DNA of 64,000 bases from Jiulongibacter sediminis (GCF_001306455.1 NZ_LGTQ01000009.1:310001-374000); one strand, 5' to 3'. Shown: positions 50,762 to 60,431, numbered from the stretch's first letter. Numbers and translations: made by a program. The notes: generated by a model not told the origin, from the letters alone.

Positions 50762-52735
50762 TTATTCTTCAACGCGGTTTAATACAATTTGCTCGGCATG
50801 TTTCTCCACAATAAGGTCATAAAACTCTCTCAGGTAGGCATATTCCTGTGCGGAGTATTCTGATTTAAATAGGTTTAACCTTGAGAACACGGTAAGTTTA
50901 CCATTTTGGTTCTGGACGAAATACATAAATTTTCCTCCTTTGTCAGGAAGCATCACGGTGGCGGGTTTAGGGAGCTCTTCAACAATGAAGCCCTCCGGAA
51001 TGACGTACTCGGCTTTTACCATCTGGTTAGTGACATGGCCAAAATCCACAGGGAACTGTCTTTCTTTTCGCATAAACGGATTGTCTTTTATCTGACCCGT
51101 CATGAGGGGGGAGAGATAAATAATATCCGGCATTACTCCGCCATCTTCTTTGCTAAACTTGTATGAAATGGTGGCTGCCTCGTCAATATTCTCAATATTA
51201 GAGGATTGAAAGTCACTGATTTCCCATTCTGAGTGGTTCTCCCTGATTTTCTCCTCAAACTCCTCATTATCCATTTCTTCAAATGTTTTTCGAAGCAGAT
51301 TAGCTGGGTAGCCCAGTTCATTAGTAGTATACGTGCCACTGATAATTCCGTCATCGGGATTGATGGTTGCCGAAATTTCCTCATACTCGTAATACCCTTG
51401 TGCAGACTCCAACGGAACAAATTCATTGCCGAACTCAGATATTTCGCGACCAAACCCATTGATACATATTGCTGGGATTACTCCCATTGGTAAAAGGGGG
51501 TCTGTAATGTCAAAGAGTATTTTTTTGCCATCCAGATTAACGCAGGCCATGGTGTAATTAAACTTATCCATGAGCGGGTACACGGTGTTTATACGTCCGT
51601 TATTCCTGGTGCTCAAAATTATTGGATTCGCACTGAAACCTGCACTCCTTAAAAAGGCGTTAGCCAACAGGTTTAATTCAGAAGCCGTACCTTCTTTTTC
51701 AGAATGAACTTTTCGCATGTTTTCCTGAGGAAACAAACCCACAGTTTTATTCCACTTATAGTTTTTGACCAAATAGGCATGGATGGCTTTCAACTTTTCA
51801 GATTGGTCTTCCATTGTGGCAAACTGTGCCACCTCTTCTTTCAAGAAACTTTGATTTAATAGGCCTTCACCCCATCGGTCAGATTCCAGCAAGGTTTTAT
51901 CCAGTTGTTCCCAGGTTGTATTATAGTCTTTTACCGGTTGGTTGGGGAAAGAGATAGATGAAAGCTCAAACTCTACTTTAGAAACATAGTCACTTGAGGT
52001 AGTGATATAGGGTTCATCTTTAAATGCAGGGGCATTGCCTACGGCAAAACGATATTTCATTGCGTTTGCCATCAAATCGGTCCCCTGAATAGTCATACTT
52101 ATTTGCTCCCTTTCATTAACGGTTAAAGGCAGGTAGCCACCCATGATAATCTGATAATAGAAATAGGAAGGTATAGTAATATTATATTCGCTCCACACCA
52201 CAGGTTTGTCACTCTGGAAACTCCATGTACGTGGCTTGTTGTAAGTATTTAGGGGTGTTTGCCTGATATAAGTATATTCAATAATGGAGCCCACTTTTAC
52301 GTCAGGAAGTGAAAACTTTTTCGTGGAAAATCGTTCTCCCCGATCATAGTAGACTTCTTTTTTGCCGAGTTTAGATTCCACTACTTCTCCGTTTTCAAGA
52401 TTATAGGTAGCTCCTTTTATCTTATAAATATTCTCGCCGGAGGTACGGGATTCGTCAAAGAAGTTAACATTTATGGAGGCTTCATCCAGAGCAGATTCTT
52501 TTAAAATTTTCTTTCTGACATGAACCAAGGTTTCTATCTCAAAACCGCGGGAGGGGGAATATATAAATTGGGAGTCACCGTAATCGTAGAGCACGATTGA
52601 TGAGGCGGTACTATCAAGATTACTGTATGTCTGGGTGAATTCTGAAGGTTTTACTTCGCCAAATTCGAGTTCCTGGGCTTGTGCCAAACCGCAGAATAGC
52701 GTTAGAAGTAGAAGGAAATTGTGTTTCTTCTGCAT
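50762..52735 (-). CDS. DUF3857 and transglutaminase-like protein, copy 1
   Basis: A 657-aa protein with the same plan as its neighbour: signal peptide (ends AQAQ), DUF3857 region with PDVKVGSIIEYTYIRQTPL (about 145), then a transglutaminase-like domain. Here the catalytic Cys is not clear: the usual GDCK loop is replaced by a segment around KEGTASELNLLANAFLRSAG, so this copy may be catalytically inactive. The ATG at 52735 starts the signal; an upstream in-frame start at 52774 adds 13 residues of no signal character. It is first in the two-gene unit. Confidence 0.85.
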   Translation of the reverse strand: MQKKHNFLLLLTLFCGLAQAQELEFGEVKPSEFTQTYSNLDSTASSIVLYDYGDSQFIYSPSRGFEIETLVHVRKKILKESALDEASINVNFFDESRTSGENIYKIKGATYNLENGEVVESKLGKKEVYYDRGERFSTKKFSLPDVKVGSIIEYTYIRQTPLNTYNKPRTWSFQSDKPVVWSEYNITIPSYFYYQIIMGGYLPLTVNEREQISMTIQGTDLMANAMKYRFAVGNAPAFKDEPYITTSSDYVSKVEFELSSISFPNQPVKDYNTTWEQLDKTLLESDRWGEGLLNQSFLKEEVAQFATMEDQSEKLKAIHAYLVKNYKWNKTVGLFPQENMRKVHSEKEGTASELNLLANAFLRSAGFSANPIILSTRNNGRINTVYPLMDKFNYTMACVNLDGKKILFDITDPLLPMGVIPAICINGFGREISEFGNEFVPLESAQGYYEYEEISATINPDDGIISGTYTTNELGYPANLLRKTFEEMDNEEFEEKIRENHSEWEISDFQSSNIENIDEAATISYKFSKEDGGVMPDIIYLSPLMTGQIKDNPFMRKERQFPVDFGHVTNQMVKAEYVIPEGFIVEELPKPATVMLPDKGGKFMYFVQNQNGKLTVFSRLNLFKSEYSAQEYAYLREFYDLIVEKHAEQIVLNRVEE

Positions 52736-52873
52736 ATTGAAATGGGTGGAATAATTAATATTGTGTCGACCCAATTTAGTGCATTTTTTGTACCAAAAGT
52801 CAAAAAGGTTATGCCGAAGGGTTCTCTTTTTTTCAAATGCCAGTTAAATCAGAGTGATGCATGACATCATTTT

Positions 52874-52905
52874 TTTGTGCTAAACGTTTATAAATCATAA
52901 CTTTG
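52874..52905 (+). promoter_or_regulatory. Promoter of the sterol-desaturase-like gene
   Basis: TTTG (52874-52877), a 20-nt spacer, then TAACTTTG (52898-52905) match the Bacteroidota promoter, 27 nt before the ATG. Confidence 0.7.
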
Positions 52906-52932
52906 ACTTCTAATACTCTGCAAGCATACTAA

Positions 52933-54207
52933 ATGGAGACTTACGCTCAAATATTGATTTATGCCTCGCCGGTTTTCTTTATTCTGGTAATGGGGGAGAA
53001 GCTATATGGCAAGTTTGTGAAAGGCGATGATTTCAAAAGCATGGACATGATTTCCAGCCTTAGTTCCGGGTTTACCAATACGCTGAAAGATGTCTTAGGT
53101 ATCGGTGTTTCATTGTTGACTTACGTCTGGTTGGTTGAAAAAGTAGCCTTAATTCATATTCCGTTTACCTGGGTGAATGTGGTCATCGCTTTTATTGCCC
53201 TTGATTTTGCCGGGTACTGGGGGCATCGCCTGAATCATCAGATCAATTTTTTCTGGAACCAGCATTTAATTCATCACAGCTCTGAAGAATTTAACTTAGC
53301 CTGTGCTTTGCGGCAAAGTGTTTCTGATCTCATCAAATTCTTTACTATTTTCCTACTTCCGGCGGCTTTGTTGGGAGTTGATCCGAAGATCATTGCCATT
53401 GTGGCTCCCATTCAGCTTTTTGCTCAGTTTTGGTACCATACAGTTTATATCGGGAAAATGGGATGGCTTGAGAAAATCATTGTGACGCCTTCTCATCACA
53501 GAGTTCATCACGCCATTAATCCGGAATATATTGATAAAAATCACGGCCAAATTTTCATCATTTGGGATAAACTTTTCGGAACCTTTCAGGAGGAGTTAGA
53601 CGATGTGCCTGCGGTTTATGGAATTACACGTCCTGTTCGTACATGGAATCCCATCAAAATCAATTATCAGCACCTTTGGCTGTTGATCAAAGACGCCTGG
53701 CGAACAAAAAACTGGATGGACAAACTGCGGGTTTTCTACATGCCAACGGGCTGGAGACCAGCCGATGTTGAGGCCAAATACCCCGTATACAAAATTGAAG
53801 ATCCGTATCATTTCGAGAAGTATTATCCAAAGCTCTCAACCGGTATGCAGACTTGGTCATGGATTCAGTTTTTCAGCACTTTTGCCTTCTTGATGTTATT
53901 TTTCAATGCTGTACCTGATTTGAACCTTACTGAGCTATTCACGTACGGGTTCTTTCTCTTTTTTAGTGTTTACAGCTATACTGAACTGATGGATAAGAAT
54001 CCCAAAGCCTTTTGGCAAGAGTTACTCAAAAATGGTTTTGGTCTGTTCCTGTTTATTCAAAACGGACAGGCCTGGTATTCTTTAGAGAATGGAGGGATGG
54101 CTTTAAATCTTATATTCCCGGTTTATTTCATTGCGGCTACGTTGGTCACCGGTTATTTCGTCTTTAGAGAGATTAGAATTGCCGGAGTAGTAAGTACTAA
54201 GATTTAA
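52933..54207 (+). CDS. Sterol desaturase / fatty acid hydroxylase superfamily protein
   Basis: A 424-aa membrane enzyme with a di-iron histidine set: HRLNH (His98, His102), HxxHH (His111, His114, His115) and HHRVHH (His188, His189, His192, His193). These are the complete eight-histidine motifs of this family, which adds hydroxyls or desaturates lipids. Extra hydrophobic segments at the C-terminus (residues 300-420) go beyond the usual 280-aa length. Substrate is unknown; in Bacteroidota related enzymes act on alkylglycerol or fatty acids. It is a single gene with a strong promoter and a hairpin terminator. Confidence 0.93.
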   Translation: METYAQILIYASPVFFILVMGEKLYGKFVKGDDFKSMDMISSLSSGFTNTLKDVLGIGVSLLTYVWLVEKVALIHIPFTWVNVVIAFIALDFAGYWGHRLNHQINFFWNQHLIHHSSEEFNLACALRQSVSDLIKFFTIFLLPAALLGVDPKIIAIVAPIQLFAQFWYHTVYIGKMGWLEKIIVTPSHHRVHHAINPEYIDKNHGQIFIIWDKLFGTFQEELDDVPAVYGITRPVRTWNPIKINYQHLWLLIKDAWRTKNWMDKLRVFYMPTGWRPADVEAKYPVYKIEDPYHFEKYYPKLSTGMQTWSWIQFFSTFAFLMLFFNAVPDLNLTELFTYGFFLFFSVYSYTELMDKNPKAFWQELLKNGFGLFLFIQNGQAWYSLENGGMALNLIFPVYFIAATLVTGYFVFREIRIAGVVSTKI

Positions 54208-54235
54208 AAAAAGCAGCTACACGGAGTGTAGCTGC
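54205..54235. terminator. Bidirectional terminator
   Basis: GCAGCTACAC (54213-54222) pairs perfectly with GTGTAGCTGC (54226-54235) over a 3-nt loop. On the minus strand it is followed by eight Ts, so it ends the MFS gene; it can also act after the desaturase-like gene. Confidence 0.85.
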
Positions 54236-54331
54236 AAGATCTTTTTCATGGCAATAAAATACTCTACAAAACTAGTATACTAACGCTAAAGCACAAACGC
54301 AATTTCTACTCTTTTCTATACGTATTTTTAC

Positions 54332-55591
54332 CTATTCTTCGAGGTAATCAAGGTCCTTCCCGTGGGTTTCTTCGATAGTCAGGGTACTGACGAAGCCAAT
54401 GAAATAGGCTAAAAGCCCAACGGCCGCACCGGCCATAATCACCCCGAAATCTGGTTTGAAGAGTGTGAATAGTCCTGTCATAGCAGGCAAAGCACCTCTA
54501 ACCATGTTTGGTACAGTAGTAGCCGCTGTAGCTCTGATATTAGTGCCAAACTGCTCTGCACCTACAGTGACAAACATTGCCCAGTAACCTGTACCCAGAC
54601 CTAACCAAACACAAATGGCATACATAGCCCAGGCTGATTTAAACCCTGCAAAAAGAAATAAAAGAACCCCGGCTGCTGAAAATGCCATCATCCAGAAAAT
54701 AGCTTTTTTCCGGGAATTTAACTGATGACTTATAAAACCACTTAAGAAATCACCAGCTGATATACCGATGTACGCCCACATTACGGCATCTCCGGGGTTT
54801 AGAGGCTCTTCAATGCCAAGAGCTACGCCAAATTCATTGATGAAATAGGCGAGAATGCCGATACAAAACCAGGTAGGAATCCCGATGCCGATACATTTGA
54901 GGTATTTAATGAAGCGATCCCAATTGGTGAAAAATGTTAGGAAATTACCTTTCTGAATTGATTTATCATGGGTGATGTTTTTGTACATCCCACTTTCAAT
55001 AACCCCAACGCGTAACAGTAAAAGTGCAAAACCCATGGCACCGCCAATGAAATAAGCGATAGTCCAGTCGCCTGATAGCCGTACGGTAAAATTACCCACC
55101 ACAGCTCCTAGAAGCCCTATGCCGGCAACAAGCGATGTGCCTATTGCCCGTAAATTTTTTGGTAAACTTTCTGAAACTAAAGTGATACCTGCCCCAAGCT
55201 CACCGGCAAGACCTATACCCGCAATAAACCTTAACCATTTATACGCTTCCACTTTATCCATAAACTCAATCTGAGGGATAAGTCCGCAGGCAATGTTCGC
55301 CAAAGAATAGGTGATAATGGAGCCGAAAAGAACAGAAAGTCTTCCTTTTTTATCCCCTAAAACACCCCAAAGAATGCCACCGAGCAGCAAACCAATCATC
55401 TGGTAGTTCAAAATGTCTTTGCCAAATATGCTGACTTCCTCATCAGAAAGCCCGAGGCTCTTGAGGCTCGGAATCCTCACAATTCCGAAAAGCTGCATAT
55501 CATAGATGTCAACGAAGTAGCCGAGGGCGGCCACAATGACCGGCAGACTGAGCAGTTTTTTCCAGTCTTCTGAATTGAGCTGAATAGCCAT
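54332..55591 (-). CDS. MFS transporter
   Basis: A 419-aa major facilitator with twelve hydrophobic helices and the family loop GVLGDKKGRLSVLFGS (about 77-92, the D-x-x-x-x-R/K motif). The block RFIAGIGLAGELGAGITLVSE resembles the sugar/aromatic-acid branch (sialate- or shikimate-type porters). Substrate is unknown and no catabolic gene is attached. It ends at the bidirectional hairpin. Confidence 0.92.
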   Translation of the reverse strand: MAIQLNSEDWKKLLSLPVIVAALGYFVDIYDMQLFGIVRIPSLKSLGLSDEEVSIFGKDILNYQMIGLLLGGILWGVLGDKKGRLSVLFGSIITYSLANIACGLIPQIEFMDKVEAYKWLRFIAGIGLAGELGAGITLVSESLPKNLRAIGTSLVAGIGLLGAVVGNFTVRLSGDWTIAYFIGGAMGFALLLLRVGVIESGMYKNITHDKSIQKGNFLTFFTNWDRFIKYLKCIGIGIPTWFCIGILAYFINEFGVALGIEEPLNPGDAVMWAYIGISAGDFLSGFISHQLNSRKKAIFWMMAFSAAGVLLFLFAGFKSAWAMYAICVWLGLGTGYWAMFVTVGAEQFGTNIRATAATTVPNMVRGALPAMTGLFTLFKPDFGVIMAGAAVGLLAYFIGFVSTLTIEETHGKDLDYLEE

Positions 55592-55830
55592 AGTTTATTA
55601 CAGGTTTAGGGTATAAGTGGAGCAAAAATAAGGTTTTTTTTTAGCTGATAGGTGACCTTTACTTTTTTCGGATCACAATTGAGAAACTATAGAATTGAGA
55701 TATTTTATTCTTGTCAATAATCGTATTTCAGAAGAAAGTTTGTTGCGTTTAGAGGGTGTAATGATCTTATTTTCAGAATTATATTCTGTTTTTATGGAAA
55801 TAGTTCAATATAAAATCAAAATAATATAGG

Positions 55831-55858
55831 TTATTTCCAAAAGAAATAATCATTTTTG
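55831..55858 (+). promoter_or_regulatory. Palindrome and -7-like box upstream of amt
   Basis: The palindrome TTATTTC-CAAAA-GAAATAA (55831-55849) lies directly before CATTTTTG (55851-55858), one base off TAnnTTTG. The amt ATG is 25 nt further. The position suits a repressor or activator site for nitrogen control. The rest of 55592-55830 shows no gene, only AT-rich DNA. Confidence 0.45.
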
Positions 55859-55883
55859 CGGCCTACAACAAAATGACAGTTTA

Positions 55884-57137
55884 ATGGAAGAAATGCAGGA
55901 AGTCTTGGCCAATCAGGCCGAGATGGTCAATGCTATTGACACGGTGTGGGTGGCTTTATGTGCCGCACTTATTTTTCAAATGGAAGGTGGCTTCGCTCTG
56001 CTTGAAGCCGGATTTATCAGATCTAAAAACTCAGTCAGTATTATTGCCAAAGTGATGATTGATATCATGTTTGGTGGCCTGGCGTTTTACGCTGTTGGTT
56101 TCGGTATTGCTTACGGAGCATCCAATGGCTGGTTTGCCTTTGGTACAGGTATCAGTAAAGAAGATCTTGGATTGGGTTTGACTATTTCTAATTCCTTGTT
56201 TTGGTTTATTCAATTGGGTTTTGCCATAGCGGCTGTTTCTATCGTATCAGGTGCTATCACAGAAAGAATGAAAGTTTGGGCTTACACCGTTTTTGTGGTT
56301 ATTTTCTGTGCCTTTATGTATCCTCTGGCCGCGAACTGGGTGTGGAACCCTAATGGATGGCTGGCAGCTTTGGGTTTTAATGACTTTGCCGGTTCTGCCG
56401 CAGTACATGCTATGGGCGGTTTTGCGGCTCTTGCAGGTGCCATTGCTGTTGGACCCAGAATAGGTAAATATAAGCCAGATGGTACTCCAAACTCCATCAT
56501 GGGTCATAATATACCTTTGGCCGCTGTAGGTGCCTTTATCCTTTGGTTTGGTTGGTTTGGCTTTAATCCCGGCAGTACTTTAGCAGCAGTTGGTAAATGG
56601 GATTTGATCGGCAAAGTGGCTACTAACACTTTTCTCGCTTCAGCTGCCGGTGGAGTTGCCACTACTTTTTACACCTATTTCAGATATACCAAAGTAGATA
56701 TCACGATGGTGATCAATGGTGTTTTGGCGGGTTTAGTTGCCATCACTGCAGGCTGTAATGTGGTTGGCCCTTATTCGGCCATTCTTATTGGTTTGGTAGC
56801 GGGTATTTTGGTTGATGTGGCTGTAGTTCTTATCGACAGAGCAAAAATTGACGATCCTGTAGGTGCTATTGCGGTGCATGGTATAAATGGTACTTTCGGT
56901 ACATTGGCGGTAGGGCTCTTTGCAGAAGAAAGCGGCTTGTTTACTACCGGTGATGCTCATCAGCTTGGGGTTCAGGCCCTAGGCGTGTTTACGATAGCTG
57001 CGTTCTCATCTGTCGTCACTTTTGTGGTATTTAAGATATTGGATAAAATCATGGGTATCAGAGTGAAACCTGATGAAGAGGAAGTAGGTATTGATGCTGT
57101 GGAGTACAGTATTGATGCCTATGATGACTATATGTAA
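55884..57137 (+). CDS. amt: Ammonium transporter
   Basis: A 417-aa Amt/Mep channel with about eleven helices. Key features are FQMEGGFALLEAGFIRSKN near residue 32-50, VHAMGGFAALAGA (about 174-186) and HGINGTFGTLAVGLF (about 332-346), which carry the two pore histidines. An unusual acidic tail (PDEEEVGIDAVEYSIDAYDDYM) follows the last helix. No glnB/glnK gene is adjacent, although amt is usually linked with one. It ends at a strong terminator. Confidence 0.97.
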   Translation: MEEMQEVLANQAEMVNAIDTVWVALCAALIFQMEGGFALLEAGFIRSKNSVSIIAKVMIDIMFGGLAFYAVGFGIAYGASNGWFAFGTGISKEDLGLGLTISNSLFWFIQLGFAIAAVSIVSGAITERMKVWAYTVFVVIFCAFMYPLAANWVWNPNGWLAALGFNDFAGSAAVHAMGGFAALAGAIAVGPRIGKYKPDGTPNSIMGHNIPLAAVGAFILWFGWFGFNPGSTLAAVGKWDLIGKVATNTFLASAAGGVATTFYTYFRYTKVDITMVINGVLAGLVAITAGCNVVGPYSAILIGLVAGILVDVAVVLIDRAKIDDPVGAIAVHGINGTFGTLAVGLFAEESGLFTTGDAHQLGVQALGVFTIAAFSSVVTFVVFKILDKIMGIRVKPDEEEVGIDAVEYSIDAYDDYM

Positions 57138-57156
57138 TTGGTCAATAAAGCCTAAG

Positions 57157-57192
57157 CAGAAGAGCTCGCCAAAAGCGGGCTCTTCTGTTTTT
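57157..57192 (+). terminator. Terminator after amt
   Basis: CAGAAGAGC-T-CGC pairs with GCG-G-GCTCTTCTG (57157-57169 with 57175-57187) over AAAA or CAAAA, followed by T5. The upp gene ends in the tail of this hairpin from the other side. Confidence 0.85.
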
Positions 57193-57835
57193 AAGTCTTA
57201 TTTCCGTAAGATAAATCGCCGGCATCACCCAAACCCGGAACGATATACGATTTGTCGTTTAGGTCTTGGTCAAGGTCGCCCAGATAGAGCCTGCACTCGG
57301 GCATACGTGCCTGAACAAATCGGGCTCCTCTGGAAGAGGCAATTGCCCCGACAAGATAGGTTCTTTTGGGAATTCCATAACGAAGCATGGCATGATAAGC
57401 CTTCTCCAGCGATTTGCCCGAGGCAATCATTGGATCACAAAGAATTAACGTTCTTCCCTGAATATCCGGGCTGCTGATGTAGTCCATCTCAATATCAAAA
57501 TTCTCTTTCGCATCATGTTTGCCTCTATAGGCTCCTATAAAGGCACTATCGGCTTTGTCAAAGTAATTCAGCATACCCTGATGTAACGGAAGGCCGGCCC
57601 TCATAATAGTACAGAGAACGGGTTGCTGGCTGAGTAAACGTGTTTCTTTAATGCCCAAAGGTGTTTCAACTTTGGCCGGTTTATAACCCATATTTTTAGA
57701 GACTTCGTAGGCAAGGATTTCACCCAATCGCTCAATGTTTTTTCGGAAACGGGCCCGGTCTTTTTGAATTTCAGTATCTCTGATTTCGGCTAAAAAATGA
57801 TTGGCAATACTGCTGTTTTCGGTCAGGATATACAT
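57191..57835 (-). CDS. upp: Uracil phosphoribosyltransferase
   Basis: Cytosolic salvage enzyme making UMP from uracil and PRPP. The 214-aa form from the ATG at 57835 (MYILTENSSIANHFLAEIRD) agrees with Bacteroidota members; a further in-frame ATG at 57907 would add 24 residues and is less likely. The PRPP loop is LILCDPMIASGKSLEKA (about 127) and the uracil site GLGDAGDLSYG closes the protein. All key residues are present. It is a single gene convergent with amt. Confidence 0.95.
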   Translation of the reverse strand: MYILTENSSIANHFLAEIRDTEIQKDRARFRKNIERLGEILAYEVSKNMGYKPAKVETPLGIKETRLLSQQPVLCTIMRAGLPLHQGMLNYFDKADSAFIGAYRGKHDAKENFDIEMDYISSPDIQGRTLILCDPMIASGKSLEKAYHAMLRYGIPKRTYLVGAIASSRGARFVQARMPECRLYLGDLDQDLNDKSYIVPGLGDAGDLSYGNKT

Positions 57836-57947
57836 GTCAGGGTTTATTTGAGAAATCAATTTACAGTTTTTACCGAAGTCGCCAACATTAAGTTTTATTA
57901 ACGCCAATGGCTCAAAGTGTTTTAAGAATGTCTGTTACTTTAGGGTA

Positions 57948-58898
57948 ATGAAAAAGTATTGCACTCTCTTTTTTGGTTTACTTCTTACACAAATTGTTTA
58001 TGCTCAGCAAATTGACATACAGTATCAGCCGGCTATAGGTCAAAGCGAGCTAACTTCAGAAATTAGTATTCCTGCGGCACCATCAGGTTACTCGGTTTGG
58101 ATGCCCGAGGGTAAGCCAAAAGGTGCTGTAGTCTTTTTTCATGCTGAAGCGGATAGCAATTCTGTTTTTTCAATGGTACCAAAGGCAAATGCCAGGGAGC
58201 TCGCGGTCATTTTTGTCAGTACTGCGAATCCTTTTGAGTTTTTGTTTGAAGCCACTGCAATGCAGGAGCTTGAGGCATACATTGAAGATGCTTGCCAAAA
58301 ACATGAGATACCAACCGAAAACTTGCTTTTTGGAGGAATGTCACTTGAAGGTACCCGGGCGTTGAAAATGGCGGTATTTTCTCAAAGTGGTGATTGCCGG
58401 ATATGTATTCAACCCAAAGCAGTAATGACCTGCGATTCCCCTCTTGATATGGTAAGGTTTTGGAAAGAAGCCGATAAGGCCTGGCGGCTCAATATCAACG
58501 AAATAGGAGCTAATGAGGGCAAATGGGTAAGTCAGTATCTGGCCAAAAAATTAGGTGGAAAACCTGAAGATGTGATGCATGATTATGTCAATTATTCCCC
58601 ATACTGCTATGTGGCTGAGCATGGTGGGAATGCCCGTTTTTTCAAAGATATTGCCGTAAGAGCTTACACTGAACCTGATGTTCATTGGTGGATAGAAAAC
58701 AGAGGAAAAGATTATTACGGTATGAATGCTATAGACGCCGCGGCTTTGATTAATCAACTCAAAATTGACGGAAATAAAAACGCTGAACTCGTTCTGACTG
58801 AAGACAAAGGCTACCGGCCGGATAACTCACGTCATCCGCATTCATGGAGTATTGTGGATGAGGAGGAGCTACTTGATTGGTTTTTGAGTTTGGAGTAG
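57948..58898 (+). CDS. Secreted alpha/beta hydrolase-like protein
   Basis: A 316-aa protein with a signal peptide (1-20, ending VYAQ). The nucleophile elbow is GGMSLEG (Ser132), an alternative form of GxSxG, and the C-terminal HPHSW segment (about 300) can supply the His. The product differs from the hydrolase at 13704 in sequence. Family is not certain; esterase-like carbohydrate or lipid acting are possible. It is divergent from upp. Confidence 0.75.
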   Translation: MKKYCTLFFGLLLTQIVYAQQIDIQYQPAIGQSELTSEISIPAAPSGYSVWMPEGKPKGAVVFFHAEADSNSVFSMVPKANARELAVIFVSTANPFEFLFEATAMQELEAYIEDACQKHEIPTENLLFGGMSLEGTRALKMAVFSQSGDCRICIQPKAVMTCDSPLDMVRFWKEADKAWRLNINEIGANEGKWVSQYLAKKLGGKPEDVMHDYVNYSPYCYVAEHGGNARFFKDIAVRAYTEPDVHWWIENRGKDYYGMNAIDAAALINQLKIDGNKNAELVLTEDKGYRPDNSRHPHSWSIVDEEELLDWFLSLE

Positions 58899-58922
58899 TC
58901 GGGTTAAGACATTCTTACTTCC

Positions 58923-59048
58923 GTGGTTAGTCGTGCCATGACTAATCTCGTCGAAACCCGGTCGTGAAAAGACTTCTCTTTTTCTTAAATGGGGTAAATT
59001 ATACGTTGTACGACACTTTTCCTTTTGTGGTTAGTCGTGCCACGAAAG
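58923..59048. repeat. Paired GTGGTTAGTCGTGCCA repeats and palindrome
   Basis: Two direct copies of GTGGTTAGTCGTGCCA start at 58923 and 59027 (104 bp apart). The first is inside the 19-bp palindrome TTAGTCGTGCCATGACTAA (58927-58945) and is followed by CTCGTCGAAACCC, like the repeats at 45512 and 15965. The 150-bp gap holds no gene. Confidence 0.6.
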
Positions 59049-59049
59049 A

Positions 59050-59745
59050 TTAGACCTCAATATTATGCGTGAGCACAAAGCCCTCGTTTACTGAGCCTGT
59101 AATGCTGGCCATCTCGTTTTCGAATCCATCTCTGAAAATTCCATCTCTTTCATTCGAGGTATCTGCAAGGCCGTTGGAATAAAAATCTGTGGCATTTTGA
59201 AAAACAGCATCACACACCTCTGCCGGGAAAGCGATTTGAGTAATCAGTTCTGAATTTCCGGAATTATTAAAAACCTGAACATGAATATGCACGGCTCTAC
59301 CGGGATACCAGCCGGGGAAAATTGTTTTGAAAACCACCATTCCGTTACTGTCGGTAATCTGTCTACCCCTTAGGAAATTGGCGTTAGAATGACCACCATA
59401 TTGGGAATAATTTCCATCGGAATCACAATGCCAGATATCAACTCTGGCACCTTCCAGGGCTTCGCAGCCGTTAGACGCATCTTTGATGCTTAGCTGTACT
59501 TCAAGTGGTACACCTTGCCTGTCCAGGGTAATATCCTGATAAACGAAATTGGATGGATTTTTTATAGGGAATGGTCCGGCTGTTTCAGAATTGGTGACCT
59601 CGCAGTTTTCGGATGACGAGCCATTAGTGCTACCATTGGCTTCAAGGTTTTCGCCGGCATTTACTGTATTCTTTACGCAGGCCAGTGTAACCGGTGCAGC
59701 GGACAAAAAGCCAATTCCTTTTTTAATGAAGTCTTTTCTTTTCAT
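59050..59745 (-). CDS. Intradiol ring-cleavage dioxygenase-like protein (exported)
   Basis: A 231-aa protein with a signal-like N-terminus (MKRKDFIKKGIGFL) and the catechol-dioxygenase beta-fold. The four iron ligands are visible: Tyr113 (in WHCDSDGNY), Tyr147 (FPGWYPGR), His153 and His155 (AVHIHV). Family members split catechols, but exported ones of this size often have unknown substrates. It is the last gene of a six-gene minus-strand operon, 44 nt from the previous gene. Confidence 0.88.
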   Translation of the reverse strand: MKRKDFIKKGIGFLSAAPVTLACVKNTVNAGENLEANGSTNGSSSENCEVTNSETAGPFPIKNPSNFVYQDITLDRQGVPLEVQLSIKDASNGCEALEGARVDIWHCDSDGNYSQYGGHSNANFLRGRQITDSNGMVVFKTIFPGWYPGRAVHIHVQVFNNSGNSELITQIAFPAEVCDAVFQNATDFYSNGLADTSNERDGIFRDGFENEMASITGSVNEGFVLTHNIEV

Positions 59746-59789
59746 TTTATTTTTTCGTTTCTCTCATAACCTTTTGAGACCTTGGATGA

Positions 59790-60431
59790 TTAGTTGATTT
59801 TAAATTTAAGTCCCCAGTTAATTCTCCATTGATTTGATTTAGAACTGTTTAGCCGGTCATCGGTTTGAATACCTACATCCAGAACAAGTTTTTTTGAAAT
59901 ATCGTATTCAGTACCTAAAGTATATCTTAACTGATCAAAGTCTCCACCGGTTTCGTAAAAGAGGTCGGCAGAAAGATAAGGCTCAATTTTCTTACTGAGT
60001 TTAGTGCTGATTTCTACCTTATTACGTAAATAATTAGCATCCAGGCTTAGTCCGTCAAGGTCATCTTTAAACTGCTGTTGATACCTTAATCTGTACCCAA
60101 TTCTTAGTGGCTCAAAAGCCTTGGTTTTGTATTTAAGTTCGCCGTAAAATCTATGATAAGTATCGGCTGCCAATTTTTCGGCGTCAGGTTCAGCGATGAG
60201 CCTGTAAAAAGCTGCCAGGCTGAAACCCTTTGGTAAATCGTATTTTAATCCGGCCTCTCCCAGGAAGCTTTTGAAAGGAGTACCTATTTCGGAGGTTCTG
60301 GCTTGAGTATTAACTTCAAGTTCCAGGTTTTTTATGATATCGGCTTCAGCAGTTATTTTACTCCAAACGCCTATCTGTGCCGAGCTTTTAAATCCTGACA
60401 AAATCAGAATGACTACAACTATTTTTTTCAT
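59790..60431 (-). CDS. DUF2490-family outer-membrane beta-barrel protein
   Basis: A 213-aa exported protein: signal peptide (1-18), then an array of amphipathic beta strands (EVNTQARTSEIG, YGELKYKTKAFEPLRIGYRLRYQQQF, FYETGGDFDQLRYTLGTEYD, WRINWGLKFKIN) ending in an aromatic residue pattern typical of outer-membrane barrels. DUF2490 has no known function. It lies 12 nt downstream of the DUF4956 gene in the same operon. Confidence 0.85.
   Translation of the reverse strand: MKKIVVVILILSGFKSSAQIGVWSKITAEADIIKNLELEVNTQARTSEIGTPFKSFLGEAGLKYDLPKGFSLAAFYRLIAEPDAEKLAADTYHRFYGELKYKTKAFEPLRIGYRLRYQQQFKDDLDGLSLDANYLRNKVEISTKLSKKIEPYLSADLFYETGGDFDQLRYTLGTEYDISKKLVLDVGIQTDDRLNSSKSNQWRINWGLKFKIN

Noticed and set aside
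55831-55858. Sigma-54 promoter before amt
   Set aside because: No GG...GC pair at the right 12/24 spacing; the near TAnnTTTG box fits better.
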